A stretch of DNA of 49,111 nt from JAJXWB01 sp047971685 (GCA_047971685.1 JBKDZW010000135.1:1-49111); one strand, 5' to 3'; counted from the first letter of the stretch, positions 18,022 through 26,555 are shown. Notes: generated from the letters alone by a model not told the origin. Numbers and translations: made by a program.

Positions 18022-19218
18022 ATGAACGCCAGATTCACCCGCAGACATACGTTCGCCATCGCCGCGCTCGCCGCCACCGCGCTCGTTCCGTTCGCCGCCC
18101 ATGCGCAGGACGTGGTGAAGATCGGCGTCATATTGCCGATGACCGGGCCTTCCGCCTCCACCGGCCGCGAGATCGTCGCCGCCATCAAGCTCTATCAGGA
18201 GCAGAAGGGCGACAAGGCCGGCGGCAAAAAGGTCGAGGTCATCGTCAAGGACGACACCGGCGTCGCCGACATCACCAAGCGCCTCGCGCAGGAACTTGTC
18301 GTCAACGACAAGGTCGCCGTCATCGCCGGCTTCGGCCTCACCCCGCTGGCGCTGGCCGCCGCCCCCATCGCCACCCAGGCTAAAGTGCCCGAGATCGTGA
18401 TGGCCGCAGGCACGGCGATGATTACCGAGGCCTCGCCCTACATCGTGCGCACCAGCTTCACCTTGCCGCAGAACACGCTGCCGATCGCCAAATGGGCTGT
18501 CGGCAACGGCATCAAGAAGGTCGTCACCCTCGTCGCCGATTACGGGCCCGGCATCGACGCCGAGAAGACCTTTGTCGCCACCATCAAGGAAGGCGGCGGC
18601 CAGGTGCTCGAATCCCTGCGCGCGCCCCTCAAGAATCCGGAATATGCGCCCTTCCTTCAGAAGGCCAAGGATCTCAAGCCCGACGCGCTCTTTCTGTTCG
18701 TGCCTTCGGGCCAGGGCGCGGCCCTCATGAAGCAGGTCTCCGAGCGCGAATTCGCCAAGGACGGCATCAAGGTGATCGGCACCGGCGACATCGTCGACGA
18801 CGAGCAGCTCAACGGCATGGGCGATCCCGTGCTCGGCATGATCACCTCGATGCATTATTCGGCGGCCCACGATTCGCCCGAGAACAAGGCCTATGTCGCG
18901 GCTTTCGAGAAGGCCAACCCCGGCCTGCGTCCGAATTTCATGTCGGTCGGCGGCTATGACGGCATGGCGCTGATCTACGCCGCGCTCGAAAAGACCAAGG
19001 GCGACACCGACGGAACCAAGCTCGTGGACGCGATGAAGGGCATGTCCTGGGTGAGCCCGCGCGGCCCGGTCTCGATCGATCCGGAAACGCGCGACATCGT
19101 CCAGAACATCTATATCAGCAAGGTCGAGCGCAAGAACGGCCAGCTCTACAACGTAGAGTTCGACAAGATTCCGAACCTGAAAGACCCCTTCAAGGCGGCC
19201 AAGGCGGCGGGCAAGTAA
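18022..19218 (+). CDS. livK: Branched-chain amino acid-type ABC transporter substrate-binding protein
   Basis: Periplasmic ligand receptor of the liv operon, 398 residues, Peripla_BP_6 fold. The N-terminus MNARFTRRHTFAIAALAATA carries a signal peptide ending at AAHAQ; TRRHTF resembles but does not match a twin-arginine motif. The mature protein opens with VVKIGVILPMTGPSA. GGAGGG seven bases upstream fixes the ATG. Permease and ATPase genes follow in order; a stable hairpin after the stop probably separates the highly expressed receptor message from the rest. The real ligand may be a branched-chain amino acid, an amide or another small acid. The nearby orphan receptor at 682-1878 could feed the same permease. 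Confidence 0.94.
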   Translation: MNARFTRRHTFAIAALAATALVPFAAHAQDVVKIGVILPMTGPSASTGREIVAAIKLYQEQKGDKAGGKKVEVIVKDDTGVADITKRLAQELVVNDKVAVIAGFGLTPLALAAAPIATQAKVPEIVMAAGTAMITEASPYIVRTSFTLPQNTLPIAKWAVGNGIKKVVTLVADYGPGIDAEKTFVATIKEGGGQVLESLRAPLKNPEYAPFLQKAKDLKPDALFLFVPSGQGAALMKQVSEREFAKDGIKVIGTGDIVDDEQLNGMGDPVLGMITSMHYSAAHDSPENKAYVAAFEKANPGLRPNFMSVGGYDGMALIYAALEKTKGDTDGTKLVDAMKGMSWVSPRGPVSIDPETRDIVQNIYISKVERKNGQLYNVEFDKIPNLKDPFKAAKAAGK

Positions 19219-19221
19219 TCC

Positions 19222-19247
19222 GCAGGGCCGCGTCGGCGCGGCCCTGC
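19222..19247 (+). terminator. Hairpin after livK (partial terminator or mRNA-stabilising stem)
   Basis: Perfect 11-bp stem gcagggccgcg / cgcggccctgc with a tcgg loop, followed by a C/T-rich run but not a true T tract. Its place between livK and livH fits the usual uneven expression of receptor and permease genes. A second stem, ccgcccgc/gcgggcgg at 19354-19379, sits just before livH. Confidence 0.65.
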
Positions 19248-19401
19248 CCCTTTCCCTTGCAGGCGCAAAGCAGGCGCCCGCCGGTTTCTGCTGGATGGAG
19301 GGAAGGGGCCGGCCGGGTCTTCGATCCCGCATTTCGATGAAGCGACCAATCCGCCGCCCGCTCCCGCAAGGGCGGGCGGGCCGGGCAACCGGAGAAGTCC
19401 T

Positions 19402-20283
19402 GTGCTGACGGTTTTATTCGACGGCGTTGCTTATGGCATGCTGCTGTTCGTGCTGGCGGTGGGTCTGTCGATCACGCTCGGTCTGATGAATTTCATCAAT
19501 CTCGCGCATGGCGCCTTCGCCATGGTCGGCGGCTATATCGCAGTCGTGCTGATGCAGCGCTACGGAATCTCGCTTTACTGGAGCCTGCCGGTCTCGTTCC
19601 TGGCGACTGCGCTCGCCGGCGCGTTTCTCGAGCGCACGCTCTACGTTCACCTCTACGACAAGCCGCATCTCGATCAGGTCATGTTCACCATCGGCCTGGT
19701 CTTCATGTCGGTGGCCGGCGCCGACTATTTCATGGGCGCGAGTCCGCAGATCGTGAACGTGCCGTCCTCGCTCGAGGGCAATCTCGATGTCGGCGATTAT
19801 TCTTTCAACAAATACCGTCTCTTTGTCATCGTTTTCTGCGCGATCCTGACGCTTGTCCTGCAACTCGGCCTGTCGAAAACGCGCTTCGGTTCGCGCCTGC
19901 GCGCAGCGGTGGACGATGCCCGCGTGGCGCGCGGCCTTGGCGTCAACGTCACCACGATTTTTGCGCTGACCTTTGCTTTCGGCTCGGGGCTGGCGGGGCT
20001 CGGGGGCGCGCTGGGCGCGGCCATCTTCAGCCTCGATCCGCAATTCCCGCTGAAATTCATGATCTACTTCCTGGTGGTGATCGCGGTTGGCGGGTCGACC
20101 ACGATCACCGGCCCGTTTTTCGCTTCGATCCTTCTGGGGGTCGCCGACATCGCCGGCAAATATTACACGCCCACCATCGGCGGCTATCAGATCCAGATCG
20201 GCGGCTTCGTCATCTACACAATCATGGTGCTCGTGCTGATCTTCAGGCCGCAGGGCCTGTTCGGCCGCGCAGCCGGCAAGTGA
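19402..20283 (+). CDS. livH: Branched-chain amino acid-type ABC transporter permease LivH
   Basis: Inner-membrane permease of 293 residues with about eight hydrophobic segments. Family landmarks: LSITLGLMNFINLAHGAFAM near residue 25-45 and the cytoplasmic loop that docks the ATPase, RAAVDDARVARGLGVNV near 165-182. It starts with GTG at 19402, preceded by GGAGAAG. With LivM it forms the heterodimeric channel. The gap of 183 bases after livK holds two hairpins; livM starts only seven bases after its stop. Confidence 0.94.
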   Translation: MLTVLFDGVAYGMLLFVLAVGLSITLGLMNFINLAHGAFAMVGGYIAVVLMQRYGISLYWSLPVSFLATALAGAFLERTLYVHLYDKPHLDQVMFTIGLVFMSVAGADYFMGASPQIVNVPSSLEGNLDVGDYSFNKYRLFVIVFCAILTLVLQLGLSKTRFGSRLRAAVDDARVARGLGVNVTTIFALTFAFGSGLAGLGGALGAAIFSLDPQFPLKFMIYFLVVIAVGGSTTITGPFFASILLGVADIAGKYYTPTIGGYQIQIGGFVIYTIMVLVLIFRPQGLFGRAAGK

Positions 20284-20290
20284 GGCGGTC

Positions 20291-21343
20291 ATGAGCGACA
20301 CGGCCATGAACGACACGGGTCTGCATGCAAGCCAGGGAGGCGAAAGCCGCGCCATGGCCTATTTCCGCCAGCGCGCGAAATGGCGCTGGCCCGAATACGC
20401 CTTCTGGATCGCTGCGGTTGCGATCGCCTTTCTGTTTCCAGCCCGCGTGCCCCTGTTCACGGAAATCGCGATCCTCGCGCTGTTTGCGCTCTCGCTCGAC
20501 ATCGTTCTGGGCTATGCGGGCATCGTCTCGCTCGGCCACGGCGCCTTCTTCGGTCTGGGCGCCTATACGGCGGGTCTGCTCGCCAAGGCGGGCGGCGGCG
20601 CGGGTCTTCTCAGCGATCCGACCTTCGGACTTCTGGCGGCTGCCGTCCTGTGCGCCATCGCCGGCTATGTCACCAGCTTCCTGGTGCTGCGCGGCGCCGA
20701 TCTCACGCGCCTCATGGTGACGCTCGGCGTCGCGCTGATCTTTGCCGAACTGGCCAATCGCATGGCCTGGCTGACCGGCGGCGCGGACGGCTTGCAGGGC
20801 GTTGCGGTCGGCAAGGTGCTCGGCGTTTTCGGGCTGGGCATCTTCACGCCCAAGAATTCTTATTTTTACGCGCTGACGGTTCTGTTCCTGCTTTTCGTCG
20901 TCGCGCGAAAAATGGTCAACTCGCCCTATGGCGTGTCGCTGCGCGCCATCAAGGGCAACGCCTTGCGCGCCGGCGCAATCGGCATCAACGTCAATCGCCG
21001 CCTCAACGGCGCCTATACGATGGGGGCGGCCTATGCCGGCGTCGCCGGCGCGTTGCTGGCGCAAACGGCGGCCTTCGTCTCGCTCGACGTGCTCGACTTC
21101 CACCGCTCGGCCGATGTCATGCTGATCGTCATCTTCGGCGGCGTCGGCTCGCTCTACGGCGCGCTCGTGGGCGCTGCCGCCTTCAAGTTCCTGTACGATC
21201 TTCTGGCCGCCGCCACGCCGCAATACTGGCAGTTCTGGCTCGGCCTCATCCTCGTTCTGCTCGTGCTTTTCGTGCGCGGCGGCATCATGGGGCTGATGAG
21301 CAAAATCTATCGCCGCCTGAGCGGCAGGGGAGGCGCGGCATGA
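20291..21343 (+). CDS. livM: Branched-chain amino acid-type ABC transporter permease LivM
   Basis: Second permease subunit, 350 residues, with a hydrophilic N-terminus of about 30 residues and then roughly nine to ten hydrophobic segments. Typical motifs: LGYAGIVSLGHGAFFGLGAY near residue 75-95 and the ATPase-docking loop RAIKGNALRAGAIGINVNR near 218-236. The stop overlaps the start of livG by four bases (ATGA), indicating coupled translation. A second in-frame ATG six codons down is an alternative start. Confidence 0.94.
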   Translation: MSDTAMNDTGLHASQGGESRAMAYFRQRAKWRWPEYAFWIAAVAIAFLFPARVPLFTEIAILALFALSLDIVLGYAGIVSLGHGAFFGLGAYTAGLLAKAGGGAGLLSDPTFGLLAAAVLCAIAGYVTSFLVLRGADLTRLMVTLGVALIFAELANRMAWLTGGADGLQGVAVGKVLGVFGLGIFTPKNSYFYALTVLFLLFVVARKMVNSPYGVSLRAIKGNALRAGAIGINVNRRLNGAYTMGAAYAGVAGALLAQTAAFVSLDVLDFHRSADVMLIVIFGGVGSLYGALVGAAAFKFLYDLLAAATPQYWQFWLGLILVLLVLFVRGGIMGLMSKIYRRLSGRGGAA

Positions 21344-22146
21344 GTGCGGCTCCGGACAGACCCGTCCTTGCGACCAGAAATCTCGTGCGCCGTTTCGGCG
21401 GCCTCGTCGCCACCAACGATGTCACCTTCTCGCTGCCCGCAGGCGCGCGCCATGCGCTCATCGGCCCCAATGGCGCGGGCAAGACCACCTTCGTCAATCT
21501 TCTGTCGGGCGTGCTGACGCCAAGTTCGGGCCGCGTCTATCTCGACGGGCGCGACGTGAGCGACTGGCCGGGCTACAGACGCGCGCGCGCAGGTCTGTCG
21601 CGCACTTTCCAGATCAACCAGCTCTTCGCCGAATTCACGCCGCTGGAGACCATCGGCCTCGCGTTGTCGGAGGCCCATGCCGAAGGCGCGGAATTCTGGC
21701 GGCGCGCCGGCACCAGCCGCGCCGTGGTCGACGAGGCGGTTGCAATTCTGGAACGGCTCGACCTTGGCGACGTCATGGAGCATCGCGTGGGATCGCTGCC
21801 TTACGGCAAGCAGCGCCTGCTCGAAATCGCCATAGCGGTTGCGCCCAAGCCGAAGGTGTTGCTGCTCGACGAGCCGGCCGCCGGCGTGCCCGAAGGCGAG
21901 CGCGAACAGATCCTCGAAATCGTCGAGGCTCTGCCGAAGGAAATGGCGCTCGTGCTGATCGAACACGACATGGACCTCGTCTTCCGTTTCGCCAGGACGA
22001 TTTCGGTGCTGGTGCAGGGCGCGCTTTTCGTCGAAGGCCCGGCAAGCGAAGTCGCCCGCGATCCTCGCGTGAAACAGGTCTATCTCGGCGAGAGCGAGAT
22101 CGAGCGGCATCTCGATGCGCCGGATGCGCAGGGAGGCGCGGCATGA
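21340..22146 (+). CDS. livG: Branched-chain amino acid-type ABC transporter ATPase LivG
   Basis: ATP-binding subunit of 268 residues. Walker A GPNGAGKTTFVN at about residue 43, a signature-like GSLPYGKQRLLEIA in place of LSGGQ (normal for LivG), Walker B KVLLLDEPAAGVPEGE and the switch His in LIEHDMD. The start overlaps the livM stop, and its own stop overlaps the livF start, so livM-G-F are translated as a chain. An open frame runs far upstream in the same phase but is a shadow inside livM. Confidence 0.95.
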   Translation: MSAAPDRPVLATRNLVRRFGGLVATNDVTFSLPAGARHALIGPNGAGKTTFVNLLSGVLTPSSGRVYLDGRDVSDWPGYRRARAGLSRTFQINQLFAEFTPLETIGLALSEAHAEGAEFWRRAGTSRAVVDEAVAILERLDLGDVMEHRVGSLPYGKQRLLEIAIAVAPKPKVLLLDEPAAGVPEGEREQILEIVEALPKEMALVLIEHDMDLVFRFARTISVLVQGALFVEGPASEVARDPRVKQVYLGESEIERHLDAPDAQGGAA

Positions 22147-22853
22147 ACGACCTGCTGCGCATCGAAAATCTCACAGCCGGCTATGGCGAGGCCGTCGTTC
22201 TCAGCGATCTCGATTTTGCGCTGGCGCAAGGCGAGGCGCTCGCGCTGCTTGGCCGCAACGGCGCGGGCAAGACGACCCTGCTCAACACCATCGTCGGCCT
22301 CACGACCCGCCATGCGGGAAAAATTACGCTCGACGGCCGCGATATCACGGGCCTGCGTCCCGACCAGCGCGCCAACAGCGGCGTCGGCTGGGTGCCGCAG
22401 GAGCGCAATATCTTTCACTCGCTGACGGTGGAGGAAAACATCACCGCCATCGCGCGCCCCGGCAAATTCGATGTCGCGCGCATCTATCAGATGTTCCCGC
22501 GTCTGGCCGAGCGGCGCACGAACATGGGCAATCAATTGTCGGGCGGCGAGCAGCAGATGCTGGCGGTCGGCCGCGCGCTGGCGCTCAATCCGCAGGTGTT
22601 GTTGCTGGACGAACCGCTCGAGGGCCTCGCGCCGATCATCGTCGACGAACTTCTGGCCGCATTGCGCAATATCATTGAACAGGAAAAAATGGCGGTCATT
22701 CTGGTCGAGCAGAGCGCCCGCAAGATTCTGCCGCTTACGGATCGCGCGATCATTCTGGAGCGCGGAACCATCGCCTGGACAGGATCGAGCGCGGCGCTGC
22801 TGGAGGACAAGGAAACGCTGGCGACCCTGCTTGCCGTGGCCGAGAAAAAATAG
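22143..22853 (+). CDS. livF: Branched-chain amino acid-type ABC transporter ATPase LivF
   Basis: Second ATP-binding subunit, 236 residues. Walker A GRNGAGKTTLLN, the LivF-type QERNIFHSLTVEENI segment, signature LSGGEQQMLAVGRAL, Walker B VLLLDEPLEGLAP and the switch region LVEQSARK. ATGA overlap with livG. Last transport gene of the operon; the MetE-like gene follows after 74 bases on the same strand with its own strong ribosome site. Confidence 0.95.
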   Translation: MNDLLRIENLTAGYGEAVVLSDLDFALAQGEALALLGRNGAGKTTLLNTIVGLTTRHAGKITLDGRDITGLRPDQRANSGVGWVPQERNIFHSLTVEENITAIARPGKFDVARIYQMFPRLAERRTNMGNQLSGGEQQMLAVGRALALNPQVLLLDEPLEGLAPIIVDELLAALRNIIEQEKMAVILVEQSARKILPLTDRAIILERGTIAWTGSSAALLEDKETLATLLAVAEKK

Positions 22854-22927
22854 ACGGGAAGAAAAAAGCGAGACGAAACGGGCTGCGAAAATCAGGGTGG
22901 AAGCCGGAAATCAAGGAAGGATAAGTC

Positions 22928-24031
22928 ATGTCGATACGCCCCCCGTTCCGCGCCGATCAGGTCGGCTCGCTGCTGCGCTCCGCGCCCCTCAAGACGGCGC
23001 GTGAAAAGCGGGCCGGAGCCGAGATTTCGGCCGCCGAGCTGACGGCGATCGAGGACGAGGAAATCAGGAAGCTGATCGCAAGGCAGGAAGCGGTCGGTCT
23101 GGAAGGCGTTACCGACGGCGAATATCGCCGCTCCTGGTGGCATTATGACTTCTTGTGGAACCTCGACGGCGTGGAGAAGGTCGCCGTCGATCAGGGCATC
23201 CAGTTCGCCGGCGTCCAGACCAAGGCCGAAGCGCCGCATGTCATGAAGAAGATCGGCTTTTCCGGCCATCCCTTCGTCGATCATTTCAAGTTTCTCAAGG
23301 CCAATACGAAGAAAACGGCGAAACAGACGATACCCTCGCCCTCCATGCTGCATTATCGCGGCGGCCGGAAGCTCATCAACATGGGCGTCTACCCGGACAT
23401 GAACGATTTCTATAACGACCTCGGCGCGGCCTATGGCAAGGCGGTCAAGGCTTTTGGCGAGGCCGGCTGCACCTATCTGCAACTCGACGACGTTTCCTTC
23501 GCCTATCTCTGCGATCCCGAGCAGCGCAAGATGCTGAAGGAGCGCGGCGACGATCCCGACAAGCAGCCGGAAATCTATGCCGGCATGATCAACAAGGCGC
23601 TGGAATCCAGGCCTGCCGGCATGACGGTTTCCATGCATCTGTGTCGCGGCAATTTCCGCTCGACCTTCGTGGCGTCCGGCGGTTACGAGCCGATTGCGGA
23701 TCTGCTGTTCAATCGGATCGGCGCCGACGCCTATTTCATGGAATGGGATTCAGACCGCGCCGGCGGGTTCGAGCCCTTGCGCTTTTTGCCCAAAGGCAAG
23801 GCGGTCGTGCTGGGTCTTGTCACGTCCAAGACCGGCGTGCTCGAAAAGAAGGACGACATCAAGCGCCGCATCGACGAGGCCGCCAAGCATGCGCCGCTCG
23901 AACAGCTCTGCCTGTCGGCGCAATGCGGCTTCGCCTCGACCGAGGAGGGCAATACGCTCGCCGAGGACGAACAATGGAGAAAGCTGGAGTTGATCGCAGA
24001 CATCGCCCGCGAGGTCTGGGGCAAGGTCTGA
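22928..24031 (+). CDS. Cobalamin-independent methionine synthase C-terminal-domain-like protein (YxjG/YxjH type)
   Basis: A 367-residue single-domain relative of the catalytic half of MetE. It opens with FRADQVGSLLRS, as in the family. Candidate zinc ligands are visible: His and Cys in SMHLCRGNFRS (about 240) and Cys in LSAQCGFAST (about 335), with the acidic ligand probably in EWDSDRAGGFEPLRF. Such short proteins transfer methyl groups from methyl donors other than methyl-tetrahydrofolate polyglutamate, or are demethylases; the true donor and acceptor are unknown. AAGGAAGGA precedes the ATG. Placed right after livF, so it may act on the solute taken up (inference). Confidence 0.87.
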   Translation: MSIRPPFRADQVGSLLRSAPLKTAREKRAGAEISAAELTAIEDEEIRKLIARQEAVGLEGVTDGEYRRSWWHYDFLWNLDGVEKVAVDQGIQFAGVQTKAEAPHVMKKIGFSGHPFVDHFKFLKANTKKTAKQTIPSPSMLHYRGGRKLINMGVYPDMNDFYNDLGAAYGKAVKAFGEAGCTYLQLDDVSFAYLCDPEQRKMLKERGDDPDKQPEIYAGMINKALESRPAGMTVSMHLCRGNFRSTFVASGGYEPIADLLFNRIGADAYFMEWDSDRAGGFEPLRFLPKGKAVVLGLVTSKTGVLEKKDDIKRRIDEAAKHAPLEQLCLSAQCGFASTEEGNTLAEDEQWRKLELIADIAREVWGKV

Positions 24032-24086
24032 ATGGCCCGAAGGCCGCGCTGCCGGAGATAGATCGCGTCTCCGGCGGCGGTTGGTT

Positions 24087-24122
24087 GCGCAGCGCCTGTT
24101 TGCCGTGCAGCGCTTGTTTGTC
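24087..24122. repeat. 18-bp tandem repeat between the MetE-like gene and the first small paralogue
   Basis: Two units, gcgcagcgcctgtttgcc and gtgcagcgcttgtttgtc, differing at three positions, in the 101-base gap between two convergent genes. Confidence 0.7.
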
Positions 24123-24132
24123 GCGCGGGCGT

Positions 24133-24336
24133 TTATTTTCCGCGCAGCGGGGCGCCAAGCTGTTCTTCGACCGCGCCTTTTGCGCTTTCAAAGGAATCCG
24201 CTTCGCGCGACGGCAGATTGCCGAGGCTCCAGCGCCAGACGCCGTCGAGACCCCATACGAGGCCGATACGGTCGCCAGTCTCATCCTTGATCCAGTAATG
24301 GCGGCTTGCGCCGCCAGTGCGTTCGAGGCGTGCCAT
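24133..24336 (-). CDS. Small protein of unknown function, WGLDGxWRWSLG family, copy 1
   Basis: A 67-residue soluble protein, not assigned to any family I recognise. It carries YWIKDETGDRIGLVWGLDG, WRWSLGNLPS, then ADSFESAKGAVEEQLGAPL. The same pattern recurs in the gene at 24503-24727, about 170 bases away on the same strand, with differences spread as expected for two selected proteins. AAAGGAG seven bases before the ATG is a strong ribosome site. No signal peptide or membrane segment. The fold looks like a short beta-sheet followed by a helix (inference from the pattern). Reading order on the minus strand: copy 2 is upstream, copy 1 downstream. Confidence 0.78.
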   Translation of the reverse strand: MARLERTGGASRHYWIKDETGDRIGLVWGLDGVWRWSLGNLPSREADSFESAKGAVEEQLGAPLRGK

Positions 24337-24502
24337 CGTTCGCTCCTTTGGTATTGCCGTAAGCGCCGGAATTCCCGGCCAGATTTACGTTCACAAGTAT
24401 ACGTTCAGGAGAAACGAGAGACGGTCCCGCGCCTCCATACGTTCATCATGTCCAGAAAAGTCTGACCAAGAGGTGAACGTACCCAGGCGCGCCTTTAACC
24501 AT

Positions 24503-24727
24503 TCACGCAGAATGGGCGCTGCGCTGTGCGGCTTGGAGCGGATGGCCGAGCGCGGTCTCGATGGATTGTTTCGCAGCCTCGAACGAATCCGCCGGGCAGG
24601 ACGCCATATGGCCGAGGCTCCAGCGCCAGGCGCCGTCGAGCCCCCATATTATGCCGATGCGCTCGTTGCGGTCGTTCTTCACCCAATAGAGGCTGTGCGC
24701 ATTGAGCGCGCGTTCGATTGTCGCCAT
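24503..24727 (-). CDS. Small protein of unknown function, WGLDGxWRWSLG family, copy 2
   Basis: A 74-residue paralogue of the gene at 24133-24336. Shared pattern: an aromatic Y-W-[IV]-K start of the core, [DE]RIG[LI][VI]WGLDG, WRWSLG, then A-D-S-F-E-[SA]-A-K and a terminal LG-P-L. It has about seven extra residues at the C-terminus. GGAGGG lies close before the ATG. The gene is divergent from the thioesterase at 24920, with a perfect 22-bp palindrome and a 27-bp tandem repeat in the 192-base gap. The function is unknown; a duplication followed by divergence is the simplest history. Confidence 0.78.
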   Translation of the reverse strand: MATIERALNAHSLYWVKNDRNERIGIIWGLDGAWRWSLGHMASCPADSFEAAKQSIETALGHPLQAAQRSAHSA

Positions 24728-24826
24728 CTACCCTCCACGCGGACTGTCTGGACCGGAGCGTCCCCCGCCCGCTATTGTGCCGCAGGCTAGACGTACGCCG
24801 TTACGGCGCCCTTTCCCGCAAATGAA

Positions 24827-24848
24827 CAATGCGCGTTAACGCGCATTG
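24827..24848. promoter_or_regulatory. Perfect 22-bp palindrome in a divergent intergenic region
   Basis: caatgcgcgttaacgcgcattg reads the same on both strands, longer than chance would readily give. It is about 100 bases from the start of the small protein gene on the left and 70 from the thioesterase on the right, so it fits an operator for a dimeric regulator; it could also be a hairpin in a transcript. Confidence 0.6.
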
Positions 24849-24854
24849 AGGTTG

Positions 24855-24907
24855 ACACGGCCATCCCGGCCAATTGTCGAAACACGGCCATCCCGGCCAA
24901 TGTCGAA
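24855..24907. repeat. 27-bp tandem duplication just before the thioesterase ribosome site
   Basis: Two units starting acacggccatcccggccaat; the second lacks one t. Directly beside the 22-bp palindrome and ending two bases before the AAGGAG of the next gene. Confidence 0.85.
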
Positions 24908-24919
24908 CAAGGAGAAAAT

Positions 24920-25315
24920 GTGAAAATTACCGACATATTCGGAGCCGACATTCCATTTGTGGGCTATTGCGCCATCGAGCCGATATCGAGCGGCGGGGGG
25001 CGCTCGCGTCTCGAAGTGACGGTCGAGAAGCATCACGCCAACCAGATGGGCGTCGCCCACGGCGGTCTGCTGATGACCTTGCTGGATGTGTGCATGGGCT
25101 CGGCCGCGCGCTCCTCGGTCGCCTCCAACGTCATAACCGTGGACATGCAGACAGCCTTCCTCGCGCCGGCGTCCGGCCGCCTCGTCGGTCAGGGCAAGGT
25201 GGTGCGCGCCGGCAAATCGCTGGTTTTCGTGGAAGCCGAGATAACGAACGCCGAAGACGATGTGGTGTGCCGGGGAACGGCGGTGTTCAAGACCGCCAAG
25301 CCGCCGCCGAAATAG
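24920..25315 (+). CDS. PaaI-family acyl-CoA thioesterase
   Basis: A 131-residue hotdog-fold thioesterase. The active-site segment VAHGGLLMTLLDVCMGSAAR near residue 47-66 holds the HGG turn and the acidic residue used in this family, and the second strand region VDMQTAFLAPASGRLVGQGK is typical. Such enzymes hydrolyse aromatic or short acyl-CoAs. The start is GTG at 24920: the overlapping ATG two bases earlier runs straight into a stop, while AAGGAG five bases before the GTG is ideal. It lies about 240 bases before meaB on the same strand and might serve the same acyl-CoA metabolism (inference). Confidence 0.9.
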   Translation: MKITDIFGADIPFVGYCAIEPISSGGGRSRLEVTVEKHHANQMGVAHGGLLMTLLDVCMGSAARSSVASNVITVDMQTAFLAPASGRLVGQGKVVRAGKSLVFVEAEITNAEDDVVCRGTAVFKTAKPPPK

Positions 25316-25552
25316 GGGCGCAAAACCGCAGGATGGAGGAGCGCGGAGGAGCGGCCCGAAAGCGGCGGCAGTCTTCCCGGCCACGCTCCCCCTCTTGCGG
25401 GGGCAGGGGCGGGGAAACGCAATCTTGCGAAAGTTTCCTTCACAAACAATCTGTTCTGGCGTAGGTCGCGTCGTCGGGCCGCTTTCCGGCGCGTCTGCGC
25501 GACCCCCTTCGCCGGGTCTCGCAATTGCGAAAAGATCGGCTATATACAGGAC

Positions 25553-26554
25553 ATGAATCCTCCCGCTCAGCGCGCCCCGGAGCCCTCCGTCGAGGATATT
25601 GCCGCTCGCGTGCTTGCGGGCGAGCGGGCCGCGCTCGCCCGCGCCATCACGCTCATCGAGAGCCGCCGCCTCGACCATCGCGCGCAGGCGGGCTTGCTGC
25701 TGCAAAGCCTTCTGCCGCATACGGGCCGCGCCATCCGCGTCGGCGTGACCGGCGTTCCCGGCGTCGGCAAGTCGACGACCATCGACATGCTCGGCTCGAA
25801 CCTGACGGCTGCCGGCCACAAGGTCGCCGTGCTGGCTGTCGATCCTTCTTCCTCGCGCACCGGCGGTTCCATCCTCGTCGACAAGACGCGCATGGCGCAA
25901 TTGTCGGCGGATCGCAACGCCTTCATCCGTCCCTCGCCGTCGTCGGGCACGCTCGGCGGCGTCGCCGCCCGCACCCGCGAAACCATGCTGGTTTGCGAGG
26001 CGGCCGGCTTCGATGTCGTGCTGGTGGAGACTGTCGGCATCGGCCAGTCCGAGACTGTCGTCGCCGACATGACCGATTTCTTTCTTGTGCTGATGCTGCC
26101 GGGCGCCGGCGACGAATTGCAGGGCATCAAGAAAGGCGTTCTCGAAATCGCCGACATGATCGCCATCAATAAATCGGATGGCGCCAACCGCCCGCGCGCA
26201 GAAGCCGCCGCTGCGGAATATCTGGCGGCGCTGCATATTCTCCAGCCGGGTTCTTCGGTCTGGCGTCCGCCGGTCGTCCTCGTCTCCGGTCTCGCCAACG
26301 AGGGCCTCGCGGAAATGTGGGCGCGCGTCGAGGACCACCGCCTCAAGACGCGCAAGGCCGGCGAATTCGACGCGCGCCGCCGCGCCCAGCAGGTCAAGTG
26401 GATGTGGGCCATGCTGGAGGAGCGCCTGTTGTCGCGCTTGCGCGCCGACCAGGCCGTCAGGGCGCGCCTGCCCGTGCTTGAACGCGCGGTCGCAGACGGC
26501 GCGCTTGCGCCAACGCTTGCTGTCGACGAGATCGCAGCGTTGCTGGGCGTTTGA
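25553..26554 (+). CDS. meaB: Methylmalonyl-CoA mutase-associated GTPase MeaB
   Basis: G3E-type GTPase chaperone of 333 residues that protects and reloads adenosylcobalamin in methylmalonyl-CoA mutase. Walker A GVTGVPGVGKSTTIDMLG near residue 63-80, the switch region VDPSSSRTGGSILVDKTRM, DVVLVETVGIGQSE, and the NKSD base-recognition motif. Its client subunits are in the same window, at 31524-33689 and 40981-42810, but not adjacent. Family name variants include ArgK and YgfD. Confidence 0.95.
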   Translation: MNPPAQRAPEPSVEDIAARVLAGERAALARAITLIESRRLDHRAQAGLLLQSLLPHTGRAIRVGVTGVPGVGKSTTIDMLGSNLTAAGHKVAVLAVDPSSSRTGGSILVDKTRMAQLSADRNAFIRPSPSSGTLGGVAARTRETMLVCEAAGFDVVLVETVGIGQSETVVADMTDFFLVLMLPGAGDELQGIKKGVLEIADMIAINKSDGANRPRAEAAAAEYLAALHILQPGSSVWRPPVVLVSGLANEGLAEMWARVEDHRLKTRKAGEFDARRRAQQVKWMWAMLEERLLSRLRADQAVRARLPVLERAVADGALAPTLAVDEIAALLGV

Positions 26555-26555
26555 C

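Noticed and set aside
17869..19332. Long minus-strand frame opposite livK
   Set aside because: Antisense shadow with no recognisable motif; livK with signal peptide and ribosome site is on the other strand.
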